Below are positions 9,003 through 17,470 of a stretch of 64,000 nucleotides of DNA, in pieces. The position numbers and the translations under genes are program-made. Position 1 is the stretch's first letter. Each line of letters begins with the position of its first letter. Below the pieces are notes generated by a model. That model saw only the letters and a list, made by a program, of their open reading frames with translations. It was not told where the DNA came from and ran no database searches. This DNA is from CALDUY01 sp046350255 (lineage in GTDB: Bacteria > Planctomycetota > Planctomycetia > Gemmatales > Gemmataceae), in NCBI GenBank assembly GCA_046350255.1, contig JAXMAV010000008.1, positions 345,938-409,937 on the forward strand, written 5' to 3'.

Positions 9003-11537
9003 TTACACCAGACCCCAGCGACGGCGAAGCCCCCATTCCGTGCAAAGGACCGCACAGAAGGCCACGAAGAAGCTGACGAAGAACGAGGAGCGCTCGGTGG
9101 TGCGCCAGTCCGGCCGCAACTCCAGCGTCGGCTTACCCTGATCGAGCGGTTCCTCGGCCAGGCGGCTGAGATATTCCCCCAGCTGTTCGATGCGCAGCGC
9201 CTCGCCGCCAGCGGCGCTGGCCAGTTTCTTCAGAAACTCTGGATCGGCGGCGGGCTGCGTCAGTTCGAGATCTTCGTCGTAGACGATCACTCGCACCGAC
9301 GATTCTCCCTGGATCAGGCCGCCCGAGGGATCCTTGCCCTCGCCGCGCACGCGCACCCGGTAGATGCCTGGCTGCCGGGCCGCTGGAATGATGCCCCGGG
9401 TCTGCGATGCACTCCGCAGCAGAGGCACCTTGCTGGTGGTGCCATCCGGAGCGGTCACCTCCACGTCAAAGGTGCCGTCGCGGATGTCAGGCCCGCCGCC
9501 CTTGCTGCGGATGCCCACCGAGACACCGAGGTCACTGCCGACGCGCAGCCGGCGCTCATCGGCGCGGATCCACACGCTGCCCTCGCTGTCCTCCTGCCGT
9601 GCCAGCCAGATGACCATCTGCTGCCAGAATCGCTCGTGCAGCTTCTGCCCTTCCTCGTTGCGAACCCAGCGGTAGGTCGTGTCGCCGCCGAAGACCACCA
9701 CGCGGGCGGCGTTGCTGTCGGTCTCCTTCTTCGCCCCGAAGGGTTGAAAGACAAGCAGCGGCCGACCATCGTCCGAGGTGGCCAGCACGGTTTCCAGACC
9801 CCGGCGCGGCTCAGGCAGGCGCAGCACGGTCATGCCATCGAGACGGGCCAGTCGCTCCCAGGCCTGTTTGAGATCCGGGTTGTCGTCGAGTCGCAGCAGG
9901 TAGCGGGCACGGCGCAACCCGTCCTCGGTGGGTACCATCTTGACCGGGCGATCGACCTGCTCGCGCTCGTTGAGATCCACGGGCAGCAGCTTCTCCAGGG
10001 GGGTGCCCTTCCAGCCGCCGTTGCCCAGGTTGACGTATCCCCCCAGGACAAGCAGCCCCGCGCCGCGGGTGACCTGCTGCTCGATCCGATTGAGCGCGTC
10101 TGGGTCGATCGCGCGGAGTTGGTCAGCAGTCACATCGCCGAGAATGATCACATCGTAGGGCTGATTGCCAAACAGCGTTCCTCGAGCCGGGCGGCCGCCG
10201 CGCACCCAAACGGGTGTGAGACGGATTCGGCGAGCCTCTTGCAGGAGCGCATCGCAGAGAAACTGCGGTTCGTACGCACGTTGCCGATCGACGAGCAGGA
10301 CCGAAATCCCTTCGCGCGAGATGGTCACGAAGGTTTCGATGGTGTTGTTCAGCGGCAGGTCGTCGGGCTCGGCCAGCTCGACGACGGCGCGGACCTTGAC
10401 CTCGCCGGGCTTGTCCGGGGCATCGACCTCCAGGGCCACCTCGTTGCCAGTGGTCAGCGGCAGGTTGACGTCGCGTGCCAGCACCTCGCGTTCCTGGCCG
10501 TCGGAATCGAGAAACAACCGCACGCGGGCCCGGGAGTTTTCGTAGCCCCGGGCATCCACCTGCAGGCGCACGCCGAGCTTTCCCTTGATGGGGACAAAGG
10601 GCCGGGGCGAGGTCGTGATGGAGGTGATGGCCACGTCATTTTGCCGGGGCGTGGTGCCCGGGTTGCCGCTGGCGAACGTGGTGATGGTCGGCCCGGCCGC
10701 CCGCCAGCGCATGGCTTCCGCCAGCGCCGGTGTCCCACCGTTGTCCGCGCCATCGCCCAGCACCAGCACACCTCGCACGGTCAGGCGTGGATCGCGCCGA
10801 TCGAGTAGCGTGCGCAGAGCGGCTCCCAGGTCGGTCCGCGGCCCGGTCGGAGCGCCCAGCGTCTGCAGCGTCGCTTCCTGCAACTCGTCGCCGTATCGAA
10901 AAATCTGAACATCCACCTGCTGTTCGTCGCGGAGACGGGTCAGCAGTGGCTCGACGCCGGTCAGCGTCCGTGTCGCCAGATCCCAGCGCGATTCCTTGCC
11001 GCGTTCGTCCTGCACCGTCATGCTGCGCGAGGCGTCGAGCAGGAGAAACAACTGCGACAGTGTTTGCTCCTGCTTCACCCAGCCGAACGAGGGACGCGCC
11101 AGGGCGATCATCGTCAGCACGAAGGCCAGCAGCCGTAGCCCGGCGACCAGGGTGAGGCGCAGCCAGCCGACGCGCGGCGTGCCCAGGTACGCGCCGACGC
11201 TCAGCCCCGCCAGCAGCGATGGCCCGATCAGGAGGAGGAACAACCCAAGGTGTGCGACCAGGGCCAGGGGGAAGGCGTACCATGCCGATCCGGTAACTCC
11301 GCGACAGCCAGCGTAGACGAGGCTCCAGGTATGCTGGCTGACGAGCAAGAGCGCCATGGCCAGCGCGCTGAGTAGCCCCAGCCGCCACGCCGGGCGGGCC
11401 CGGCCGAGCACCGCGATGGGAAGCACCAGCGCGAGCAACGCCGCCAGCACGGCCACGCCCTGCACGGCGGGGGAAATCTGCGACACCACTTCCCACAGCC
11501 GCGACCAGGGCCAGACGGGATCGAGGACGTAGTTCAT
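9003..11537 (-). CDS. Membrane VWA protein with glutamine-amidotransferase-like domain
   Basis: 844 residues. Four or more N-terminal membrane helices (residues 1-165) are followed by a VWA domain with an incomplete MIDAS motif (LLLDASRSMTV, then VLGDGADNGG). A long beta-rich region follows, then a GATase1-like Rossmann region (SVLLVDRQRAYEP, YDVIILGDVTADQL, RGAGLLVLGGYVN). It lacks an obvious catalytic Cys triad, so it is probably structural. A last hydrophobic helix lies near the C-terminus (FFVSFFVAFCAVLC). The start ATG overlaps the stop of the upstream BatA-like gene as ATGA, so the two are translationally coupled. The pairing resembles aerotolerance-type (Bat) VWA operons, but no MoxR ATPase or DUF58 gene is adjacent. 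Confidence 0.8.
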   Translation of the reverse strand: MNYVLDPVWPWSRLWEVVSQISPAVQGVAVLAALLALVLPIAVLGRARPAWRLGLLSALAMALLLVSQHTWSLVYAGCRGVTGSAWYAFPLALVAHLGLFLLLIGPSLLAGLSVGAYLGTPRVGWLRLTLVAGLRLLAFVLTMIALARPSFGWVKQEQTLSQLFLLLDASRSMTVQDERGKESRWDLATRTLTGVEPLLTRLRDEQQVDVQIFRYGDELQEATLQTLGAPTGPRTDLGAALRTLLDRRDPRLTVRGVLVLGDGADNGGTPALAEAMRWRAAGPTITTFASGNPGTTPRQNDVAITSITTSPRPFVPIKGKLGVRLQVDARGYENSRARVRLFLDSDGQEREVLARDVNLPLTTGNEVALEVDAPDKPGEVKVRAVVELAEPDDLPLNNTIETFVTISREGISVLLVDRQRAYEPQFLCDALLQEARRIRLTPVWVRGGRPARGTLFGNQPYDVIILGDVTADQLRAIDPDALNRIEQQVTRGAGLLVLGGYVNLGNGGWKGTPLEKLLPVDLNEREQVDRPVKMVPTEDGLRRARYLLRLDDNPDLKQAWERLARLDGMTVLRLPEPRRGLETVLATSDDGRPLLVFQPFGAKKETDSNAARVVVFGGDTTYRWVRNEEGQKLHERFWQQMVIWLARQEDSEGSVWIRADERRLRVGSDLGVSVGIRSKGGGPDIRDGTFDVEVTAPDGTTSKVPLLRSASQTRGIIPAARQPGIYRVRVRGEGKDPSGGLIQGESSVRVIVYDEDLELTQPAADPEFLKKLASAAGGEALRIEQLGEYLSRLAEEPLDQGKPTLELRPDWRTTERSSFFVSFFVAFCAVLCTEWGLRRRWGLV

Positions 11538-13738
11538 GGCGCTTCTCCCGTCGGAGATTCGCGGCGGTAGAAGCGGTTGCCCAGCCACCCCTCCAGGCTC
11601 AGGAAGGCGAGTAACAGCAACATCAGGTAGGGCAGCAACTCGATGGGCGGTTGCCGGACCTGGCTCAGCGCTTCCTTCAGCGACAACGACCGGCCCACCT
11701 GCACGACGGTGTCCGCGCCGAAGATCTCTTCCAGACTTTCGACCGAGTGGCGCTCCAGGTCGCCCTCGAGCGGGGCGATGGCCAGGCTGAACCCGGCCAC
11801 GGTCTGGCCGCGCCCTTCCTGCAGCAGGTAGTTGCCCGGCGCCACCGCCTGAGGCAACAGCACCACACCATCTTCCCCCGGCGGCTTCACCGTCCGCTCG
11901 GCACCTGCAAGGTCGGGACCGGCCAGCGTCAGCGGAGGCTGGGGCAGGGTGGTGAGCTGTAGCCGGGCCACCTGGCCGCAGGTGAAGTTCAGCTGTGGAA
12001 CCGCCACCTCGCCCCCCAGGTAGCGACAGACGCGGTCGATCAGCACCAGCCCGAACGACGAGTCGGTCCAGTAGTTGTTCCACTGCAGCGTCCGCCGCGC
12101 GTCGATGAAGCGGAAGTCGAGCGGCGAGGTGAACAGCACCACGCGACCCTTGCCGGCGGGGCGTTCGAGCAGGGCAGGGCGGCGCGATCCATCGGCATAA
12201 TGCGCGATGGTGATCGCATCGCTGACCGGAGTGCCGACGGCCCAGTAACGGCGGACGAACGGACGCAGGTCGTCCCGGGCGAAATCTGGATCGACGGTGC
12301 GCGTCCAGGCGACGAACGGAGCCATCAGCGGATGCGCGCCGGAGAAACGCTCCCACACGACCGGCTTGCCGGCCGGAGCGTCCACCAGCCGGTCGAGCGG
12401 AGCCGGCAACAGCCCGGCCGTCAGACCCTGCTTGTTGAAGTTGGCCAGCCCGCCGGTCACCTCTTCGCCGCCGGGGATGATGGCCAGCCCGCCGCCCGCC
12501 CGCGTGTGGCTCTGCAGCCGCTTCCACCAGCCCTCGGGCACCGCGCTGTTCTCGAACAGTGCCATGACGCTGAAGCCAGTAAGGTCGCGAGCGGTGAGTT
12601 TGTCGGCCTCGTCGAAGGTGCGCATCTCGACCTGGAACGACCGGGTGGCGGCGTGAGCCGCGGTCCAGATGCGGGTGGCGGCATCGTCGCGCCGATCGAC
12701 CAGGGTGAGCAGCTTGCGTCCGACGCGGACCTGGAAGGTGGCCTGCCGGGTGTTGTTGAACGGCAACGCATCGCGCGTGCCCAACCGCACCGTGATCTGG
12801 TAAGGCACGTCACCGGTCGCCGTGGTCGGTGGAGTGGGCGCGGTGCGCTCGAACACCAGGGTGTCCGAGGTCAGCCCCTTCTCGAGGAGCACGGGCCGGC
12901 GGTCTGGGGGACGATCCTCCCCTTCGATCAGGCACGACAGTTCGTTCTCGTGTCCGCCAGGAGTGCCGCGCACCTGCACCCGCACCTCGAAGCGTGCACC
13001 CGCCGCCACGACGGGCGGCACGATCTCGACGCGCTCGATGCCCAGGTCGCGGGGCGTATCGACGCCGACATCGACCAGCAGGACGTTGACGCCCTCGGGC
13101 AGGGTGGGACGCAGGCCAGTCATCTCCCAGCTGGCCCGGGTTCGATCCGTGAAGACGTACAGCAGGCGCGGTGGGCCGTCCTCGCCGCCCTCCTGTTGCT
13201 GCAGGAATCGCAGCGCGCGTACTACCGCACCATTGAGGGACCCCGCACCCGGACGCAGGCGCAGCGATTCGAGCCGCGACCGGGCCTCGACCGGGGGAAG
13301 CAGTGTCGGCGGGGCTTCCTCGGCGGCATCCAGGATGGCGACCCGGCTATCGGACTTCATCTCCGCCAGCAGTTCGCGGGCGCGAGTCCGGGCGTCGTCC
13401 AGTCGCGACACGCCGCCCACGGAATACTCCATGCTGGCACTGGTGTCGAACAGCAGGGTGGCCACCACGGGGCGATCATCCGGCCGACCCAGGTGGTGCG
13501 AGACAAGCAACGGCCGGGCCAGCGCCAGACACAGCGCCGCCAGGACAAGGATGCGCAGCAGCAGCAGCAGCAGATGCTGGAGTTGCAGCCGACGCTGGTT
13601 GATCCGGTGCCGTGCCTTCAGGAAGCGAAAGGCGGGGAACGGCAGGCGGCGCGGCTTCTGGCGCAGCAGCAGATGCAGTAGCACGGGGATGCCCGCGAGG
13701 ACGAGGCCGCCTAGGAGGTAAGCGTGGAGGAAGGTCAT
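11534..13738 (-). CDS. BatA-like membrane protein with VWA domain
   Basis: 734 residues. The N-terminus is the BatA-type double-transmembrane segment (MTFLHAYLLGGLVLAGIPVLL, then RLPFPAFRFLKARHRINQRR and a second helix LLLLLRILVLAALCLALARP). A VWA domain follows (ATLLFDTSASMEYS, with DASAS-like MIDAS residues; LLYVFTDRTRASW). The middle is beta-sandwich-rich, then a GATase-like segment (GFSVMALFENSAVPEGW, GGGLAIIPGGEEV). A C-terminal membrane helix (LLPYLMLLLLAFLSLEGWLGNRF) ends the protein. It overlaps by four bases with the genes on both sides. Probable inner-membrane scaffold with most of its mass outside the cytoplasm; exact role unknown. Confidence 0.85.
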   Translation of the reverse strand: MTFLHAYLLGGLVLAGIPVLLHLLLRQKPRRLPFPAFRFLKARHRINQRRLQLQHLLLLLLRILVLAALCLALARPLLVSHHLGRPDDRPVVATLLFDTSASMEYSVGGVSRLDDARTRARELLAEMKSDSRVAILDAAEEAPPTLLPPVEARSRLESLRLRPGAGSLNGAVVRALRFLQQQEGGEDGPPRLLYVFTDRTRASWEMTGLRPTLPEGVNVLLVDVGVDTPRDLGIERVEIVPPVVAAGARFEVRVQVRGTPGGHENELSCLIEGEDRPPDRRPVLLEKGLTSDTLVFERTAPTPPTTATGDVPYQITVRLGTRDALPFNNTRQATFQVRVGRKLLTLVDRRDDAATRIWTAAHAATRSFQVEMRTFDEADKLTARDLTGFSVMALFENSAVPEGWWKRLQSHTRAGGGLAIIPGGEEVTGGLANFNKQGLTAGLLPAPLDRLVDAPAGKPVVWERFSGAHPLMAPFVAWTRTVDPDFARDDLRPFVRRYWAVGTPVSDAITIAHYADGSRRPALLERPAGKGRVVLFTSPLDFRFIDARRTLQWNNYWTDSSFGLVLIDRVCRYLGGEVAVPQLNFTCGQVARLQLTTLPQPPLTLAGPDLAGAERTVKPPGEDGVVLLPQAVAPGNYLLQEGRGQTVAGFSLAIAPLEGDLERHSVESLEEIFGADTVVQVGRSLSLKEALSQVRQPPIELLPYLMLLLLAFLSLEGWLGNRFYRRESPTGEAP

Positions 13739-14511
13739 GACTCACACGGTCCCGTGCCTGGGGAGACAAACGGTTCCCACCCCTCGGGCCAGCATTCCTC
13801 GGGCGTCTCGGCCCAGACCTGGCTGGTGATCATCTCGCGCAGGACGACGACCATCACCGGAATGAAGATGGCCAGCGTGAAGCCGACGAAGGCGGTGATC
13901 GGCGTCAACTGGGCCACCACGAGCATCGTCACGACGAGGAACAGAGCCAGGAAGCACAGCGCCGTGATGAGAGGCAGCGCCAGGCTATTGCTGCGGCCGA
14001 GGCAGAAGGGGGTCGGCGGGAAGACATCGTGGCGCCGCGCTCGGTGGACGGCCCGGTCCAACCACAGGCGATGGCCGCCGCGCCAGGCGCCGACGACCGC
14101 GCTGAGCGTCAGCACCGCCGAGATGATGAAACTGGCCAGGCTGGCGACGAAGGTGCCGACAAAGGCGATGAGCGACTGCGGAGCCGCCGGTTGCGCCAGC
14201 TCGCGCGGGGTGATCATGGCGTAGGCGACGCTCATGAGAAAGGCGACTGCCGCCGTCTTCCACAACCCCCATCCCAGGTAGAGACTCACCAGGCTGCGCC
14301 GCCGTCCGGGGTGGTCGTCCTGGCGCCACAGCCACCACCCGGTCTGGAAGTCCTCCCAGCCGAACTTGAGGCAGATAAGGACCGAGGCCACCCCCGGCGA
14401 GTGCGTTAGCTCGTAGACCACCCACCCCAGCGCGAACAGGCCCAGCCAGCCGAACGGCCAGGGCGACGCTGCCCTCTCCGGGGCGGGCGGTGCGAGTGTA
14501 TCGTTGTTCAT
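13735..14511 (-). CDS. Polytopic membrane protein, unknown function
   Basis: 258 residues with about five or six hydrophobic helices: WPFGWLGLFALGWVVYEL, the region around LVSLYLGWGLWKTAAVAFLM, SLIAFVGTFVASLASFIISAVLTL, and the C-terminal pair LPLITALCFLALFLVVTMLVV / ITAFVGFTLAIFIPVMVVVL. It is the first gene of the three-gene operon and overlaps the BatA-like gene as ATGA. It may be a membrane partner of the two VWA proteins. I do not recognise the family. Confidence 0.7.
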   Translation of the reverse strand: MNNDTLAPPAPERAASPWPFGWLGLFALGWVVYELTHSPGVASVLICLKFGWEDFQTGWWLWRQDDHPGRRRSLVSLYLGWGLWKTAAVAFLMSVAYAMITPRELAQPAAPQSLIAFVGTFVASLASFIISAVLTLSAVVGAWRGGHRLWLDRAVHRARRHDVFPPTPFCLGRSNSLALPLITALCFLALFLVVTMLVVAQLTPITAFVGFTLAIFIPVMVVVLREMITSQVWAETPEECWPEGWEPFVSPGTGPCES

Positions 14512-14687
14512 GAGCGGCTACCTGGCACCCGGCCACGGCTGGAGATCCCCGACGCCAGCCACGCCCAGATTCTTCCCCTGCATCAACCTACCAGCGCGGC
14601 CCATCGATTGACAGACGGCCTTCCTCGGCCGTCGCTTTCCAGCCGGCTCTGGCGCCGTAAGATATCCCCATCACCCCCCCTCCGCGG

Positions 14688-15542
14688 ATGCTGGCCATGA
14701 AGAGCATCGACCTCCGTTTGAACACCCTGCGCCGGGCCATCGTTGCGTTTCGCGCCACACCAGGCCGCCAGGGCCGTCTCGTCCAGCTGAGTGATGCCGA
14801 GGACGTGCTGGTGGGCGGAGACATGCACGGAAATGTCGAGAACTTCCGCCAACTCTTGCTCCGCGCCGACCTCGTTCATCATCCCCGCCGTCATCTCGTC
14901 GTGCAGGAACTCATCCACGGCATGTTCGTCTACCCCGGTGGCGGCGACAAGTCGCACCAGATGCTCGACCTCGTCGCCGCGCTGGCCTGCCAGTTCCCTG
15001 GTCGCATCCACTTCCTGGTCGGTAATCACGAGCAGGCCCAGGCCGCCGGCCGCCAGGTCATGAAGTACGACATCGACCTGACCGAGCAGTTCCTCAAGGG
15101 AGTGCGGACCGCCTACGGCGACCACGCTGATGAGATGATGGCCCTGTACACCGAGCTGATCGGCGCGCTGCCCTACGCGATACGAACGGTTGGCAACGTC
15201 TTCCTCAGCCACAGCCTGCCCACTGAACGCCGCCTGCCCGAGTTCAGCCTGGAGGTGCTGCAGCGCGAACCCACGTTGCCCGCCGACGAGGCTCCAGGCG
15301 GCGCGCTGTATGCCCTGGTCTGGGGCCGCGACACGCGCAGCGACCACGTGGCCGCCTTTCTCGACCTTGTCGGCGCCGACCTGCTCGTCACGGGGCACAT
15401 TCCCTGCGAAGAGGGGTTCGCTCGCCCCTCGCCTCGGCATGTCATCCTCGATACGATGGGAAGTCCCGCGGCGTACTGTTTGCTCCCGGGAGAGCGCTCC
15501 ATCACCCCCGACGAGCTAACCTCCTGCGTTCACCTGCTGTAA
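14688..15542 (+). CDS. Calcineurin-type metallophosphatase
   Basis: 284 residues. The metal-binding motifs of the metallophosphoesterase family are present: VGGDMHGN (residues about 42-49), LVGNHEQAQAA, SHSLPTE and VTGHIPC. The GDMHGN...GNHE spacing is close to that of PPP-type Ser/Thr phosphatases and diadenosine tetraphosphatases. A second in-frame ATG at 14697 (MKSIDLRLNTL) is an equally possible start, as neither has a clear ribosome binding site. The methyltransferase gene follows six bases after the stop, so the two are probably co-transcribed. Substrate unknown. Confidence 0.8.
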   Translation: MLAMKSIDLRLNTLRRAIVAFRATPGRQGRLVQLSDAEDVLVGGDMHGNVENFRQLLLRADLVHHPRRHLVVQELIHGMFVYPGGGDKSHQMLDLVAALACQFPGRIHFLVGNHEQAQAAGRQVMKYDIDLTEQFLKGVRTAYGDHADEMMALYTELIGALPYAIRTVGNVFLSHSLPTERRLPEFSLEVLQREPTLPADEAPGGALYALVWGRDTRSDHVAAFLDLVGADLLVTGHIPCEEGFARPSPRHVILDTMGSPAAYCLLPGERSITPDELTSCVHLL

Positions 15543-15548
15543 CCCACC

Positions 15549-16250
15549 ATGAACGATCCTGTTTCTCCGCTGCCATTCCTGCCCCGCACCCCGCGCGAGG
15601 CCTTGGGACCTTCCCTCCGCGAGCAGGTCTTCATCGACGACCAGACTTTTGTCATCGAGCGACCCAGTCGATCCGACCGGATTCTCGATCATCCGGCGGT
15701 GAACGCGGCCATCGTCAACGATGGCTACATGCCCTACTGGGCCGAGTTGTGGCCCGCGGCGCGGATGCTGGCCAAGTGGATCGTCCGGAACCCCTGGCCG
15801 GGTGGCAACCACGCCCTGGAGATCGGTTGCGGCCTGGGGCTGCCCGGCATCGCCGCGTTGTCGCGCGGCGTTCGTGTGACCTTCAGTGACTACGACCTCA
15901 CCGCGCTGGAGTTCGCAGCCGCCAACGCCCGGCTCAACCGCTTCACCAATTTTGACACCCTACCGATTGACTGGCGCCATCCGCCCGCGGGGGTCACCTT
16001 TCCCGTCATCCTGGCTGCCGACCTGACCTACGAGCCCGGCAACATCCCGCCGCTGGTTGGCATCATCAAGCAGCTGCTCGCGCCGGATGGCGTCTGCCTG
16101 CTGACCGACCTCGACCGCATCCCTGCTGCCCTGTTTCGCGAGACGCTGACCCGGGAAGGCATGCCGTTCACCTCCCAGATGCTGCGAGCCGGCGAACCCG
16201 GAGGCCGACGGCTCAAGGGCACGCTGTACATCGTGCGGCTGGCGTCATGA
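15549..16250 (+). CDS. SAM-dependent methyltransferase, protein-methyltransferase type
   Basis: 233 residues with a Rossmann SAM-binding core. ALEIGCGLGLPGIAAL is motif I, VTFSDYDLTALEFAAANARLN the acidic loop, and VILAADLTYEP motif IV. The preceding GYMPYWAELWPAARMLA is typical of the METTL21 / ETFB-lysine methyltransferase group (PYW..LWP..). This suggests a protein substrate, but it is inferred from family resemblance only. The 3' end overlaps the convergent PQQ reading frame by six bases. Confidence 0.8.
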   Translation: MNDPVSPLPFLPRTPREALGPSLREQVFIDDQTFVIERPSRSDRILDHPAVNAAIVNDGYMPYWAELWPAARMLAKWIVRNPWPGGNHALEIGCGLGLPGIAALSRGVRVTFSDYDLTALEFAAANARLNRFTNFDTLPIDWRHPPAGVTFPVILAADLTYEPGNIPPLVGIIKQLLAPDGVCLLTDLDRIPAALFRETLTREGMPFTSQMLRAGEPGGRRLKGTLYIVRLAS

Positions 16251-17441
16251 ACCCAGGTCGAGGCAGACCAGCTCGCGCTCTCCTCGCAGATAAAGTCGCC
16301 GACCCACCAGGGCTGCATGGGCGTACATGCCGTTTTCGTCGGCGAAGACAGGCAGTTTGCCGAGCAGGCGAAACTCGTCGGCCTGGGCATCGAACAGCAT
16401 CAGCTCGCCGGTCATGGTGATGGCCAGCACCCGGGTATCGCTGGCGATCAGCGTGAGATAGCGACCTGAAGCGACGTCACGGCGCACCCAGATGGGAGCC
16501 AGATCCCGCCGAAGGTCGAGGCAGTGCAGGCCATTCCAGGCGCCAAAGACACGACTCGCCACGGCCACGGGCGTGTGCATGTCGGGGGCTAGCCGGGGAT
16601 AGGTGGCGACGGGTTTGGCCTCGACGATGCCATCCTTCCCGAAGCGAAAGAGCAGGGTACCGTTGTTCTCCCAGGCGACCAGGAGCTGGCCCGCCACGGC
16701 GAGAGGGGTGGGGACGTTGAAGTCACTGGGGCGCGGCGGAACGATGCGCCAGAGCCGTTTCCCTGTGGCCAGATCCCAGCCGCCCAGTGACTCACTGTCG
16801 AAGCCAACCACCTGCTGCCGCCCGCCGAGTGTGGCAGCGATCAGGTTGCCATAGCTGGCCGGTGCCCCTGGCGTTTGCCAGAGCACCTTCCCGGTCGTCG
16901 GTTCGAGCGCGACCAGCGAGGCCTTCTTGCCGCCCGGGTTGACGATCAGCCGACCGTCAGCCAGCAGCGGCGAGGAGCAATGTCCCCATTTCCGCTCGTC
17001 CGTGGCGCCGAACTCGTCGCGGAGATCTTTTTCCCACACCACCTTGCCGGTGGCGATCTCGACGCAGTGCAGGTGACCGAAGGCGCCAGCCAGGAAGGCC
17101 TGCTTACCGTGCAAGAGCGGGGTGGCGCGGGGGGAGTTGCCGTAGTCGAGTTCCTTGTCGGCCGGCGCGGGATTGAGGTGGCGCCAGCGTTCCTTGCCGG
17201 TGGCTGCATCCAGGCAAAGATAGGCGTCCGTGGTATCCATCGCTTCGCGCGCGGAGACGAGAACGACGTCTGAAGTGGCCGCGATGCCGCCGAGCCCTTT
17301 CCCCGGCAGGGGCGCCCGCCAGAGGATGTTGGCCCGCGCAGGCAAACGGTCGGGCAGCCAGACCACCCGACCATCACGATTCCGCCCGCGCCACCCGGTC
17401 CAGTCAGGATTCTGGATCGGACTACCGGGAGGCGGAGTTAC
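16245..17441 (-). CDS. PQQ-type beta-propeller ORF without its own start codon
   Basis: About 398 residues of a PQQ/BamB-like propeller. The first recognisable motif is DWTGWRGRNRDG, which normally follows a signal peptide directly. Blades then repeat the pattern (A/E)xxTGKxxW: LDAATGKERWRH, VEIATGKVVWEK, LEPTTGKVLWQT, DLATGKRLWRI. There is no ATG, and no GTG or TTG upstream of the WRG motif; the frame simply continues from an A9 tract (17450-17442 on this strand) inside the end of the PhnD-like gene. A -1 shift on A_AAA_AAG, or one extra A in the mRNA or in the true sequence, would fuse it to that exported protein. I infer it is made as a C-terminal extension of the PhnD-like protein. The alternative is a homopolymer sequencing error hiding one long gene. 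Confidence 0.75.
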   Translation of the reverse strand, partial: VTPPPGSPIQNPDWTGWRGRNRDGRVVWLPDRLPARANILWRAPLPGKGLGGIAATSDVVLVSAREAMDTTDAYLCLDAATGKERWRHLNPAPADKELDYGNSPRATPLLHGKQAFLAGAFGHLHCVEIATGKVVWEKDLRDEFGATDERKWGHCSSPLLADGRLIVNPGGKKASLVALEPTTGKVLWQTPGAPASYGNLIAATLGGRQQVVGFDSESLGGWDLATGKRLWRIVPPRPSDFNVPTPLAVAGQLLVAWENNGTLLFRFGKDGIVEAKPVATYPRLAPDMHTPVAVASRVFGAWNGLHCLDLRRDLAPIWVRRDVASGRYLTLIASDTRVLAITMTGELMLFDAQADEFRLLGKLPVFADENGMYAHAALVGRRLYLRGERELVCLDLGS

Positions 17442-17470
17442 TTTTTTTTTGCCGCCCCGGCCGGTAGTCC
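17419..17470 (-). promoter_or_regulatory. Slippery A9 tract with canonical A_AAA_AAG heptamer inside a hairpin
   Basis: On the minus strand the PhnD-like frame reads GCA AAA AAA AAG TAA. This contains the dnaX-type heptamer A_AAA_AAG directly before the stop. A -1 shift enters the PQQ propeller frame. The tract sits in the loop of a long inverted repeat: GGACTACCGG (17419-17428) pairs perfectly with CCGGTAGTCC (17461-17470), and GAGGCGG (17429-17435) pairs with CCGCCCC (17452-17458, one G-U pair in RNA), leaving a two-base bulge. A run of nine A is also long enough for RNA polymerase slippage. Function is inferred from sequence only. Confidence 0.5.

Noticed and set aside
11538..12527. N-terminal extension of the VWA/GATase gene into the BatA-like gene
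   Set aside because: The extra 330 codons are an out-of-frame reading of the BatA-like coding sequence; the ATGA overlap at 11534-11537 gives a natural start.
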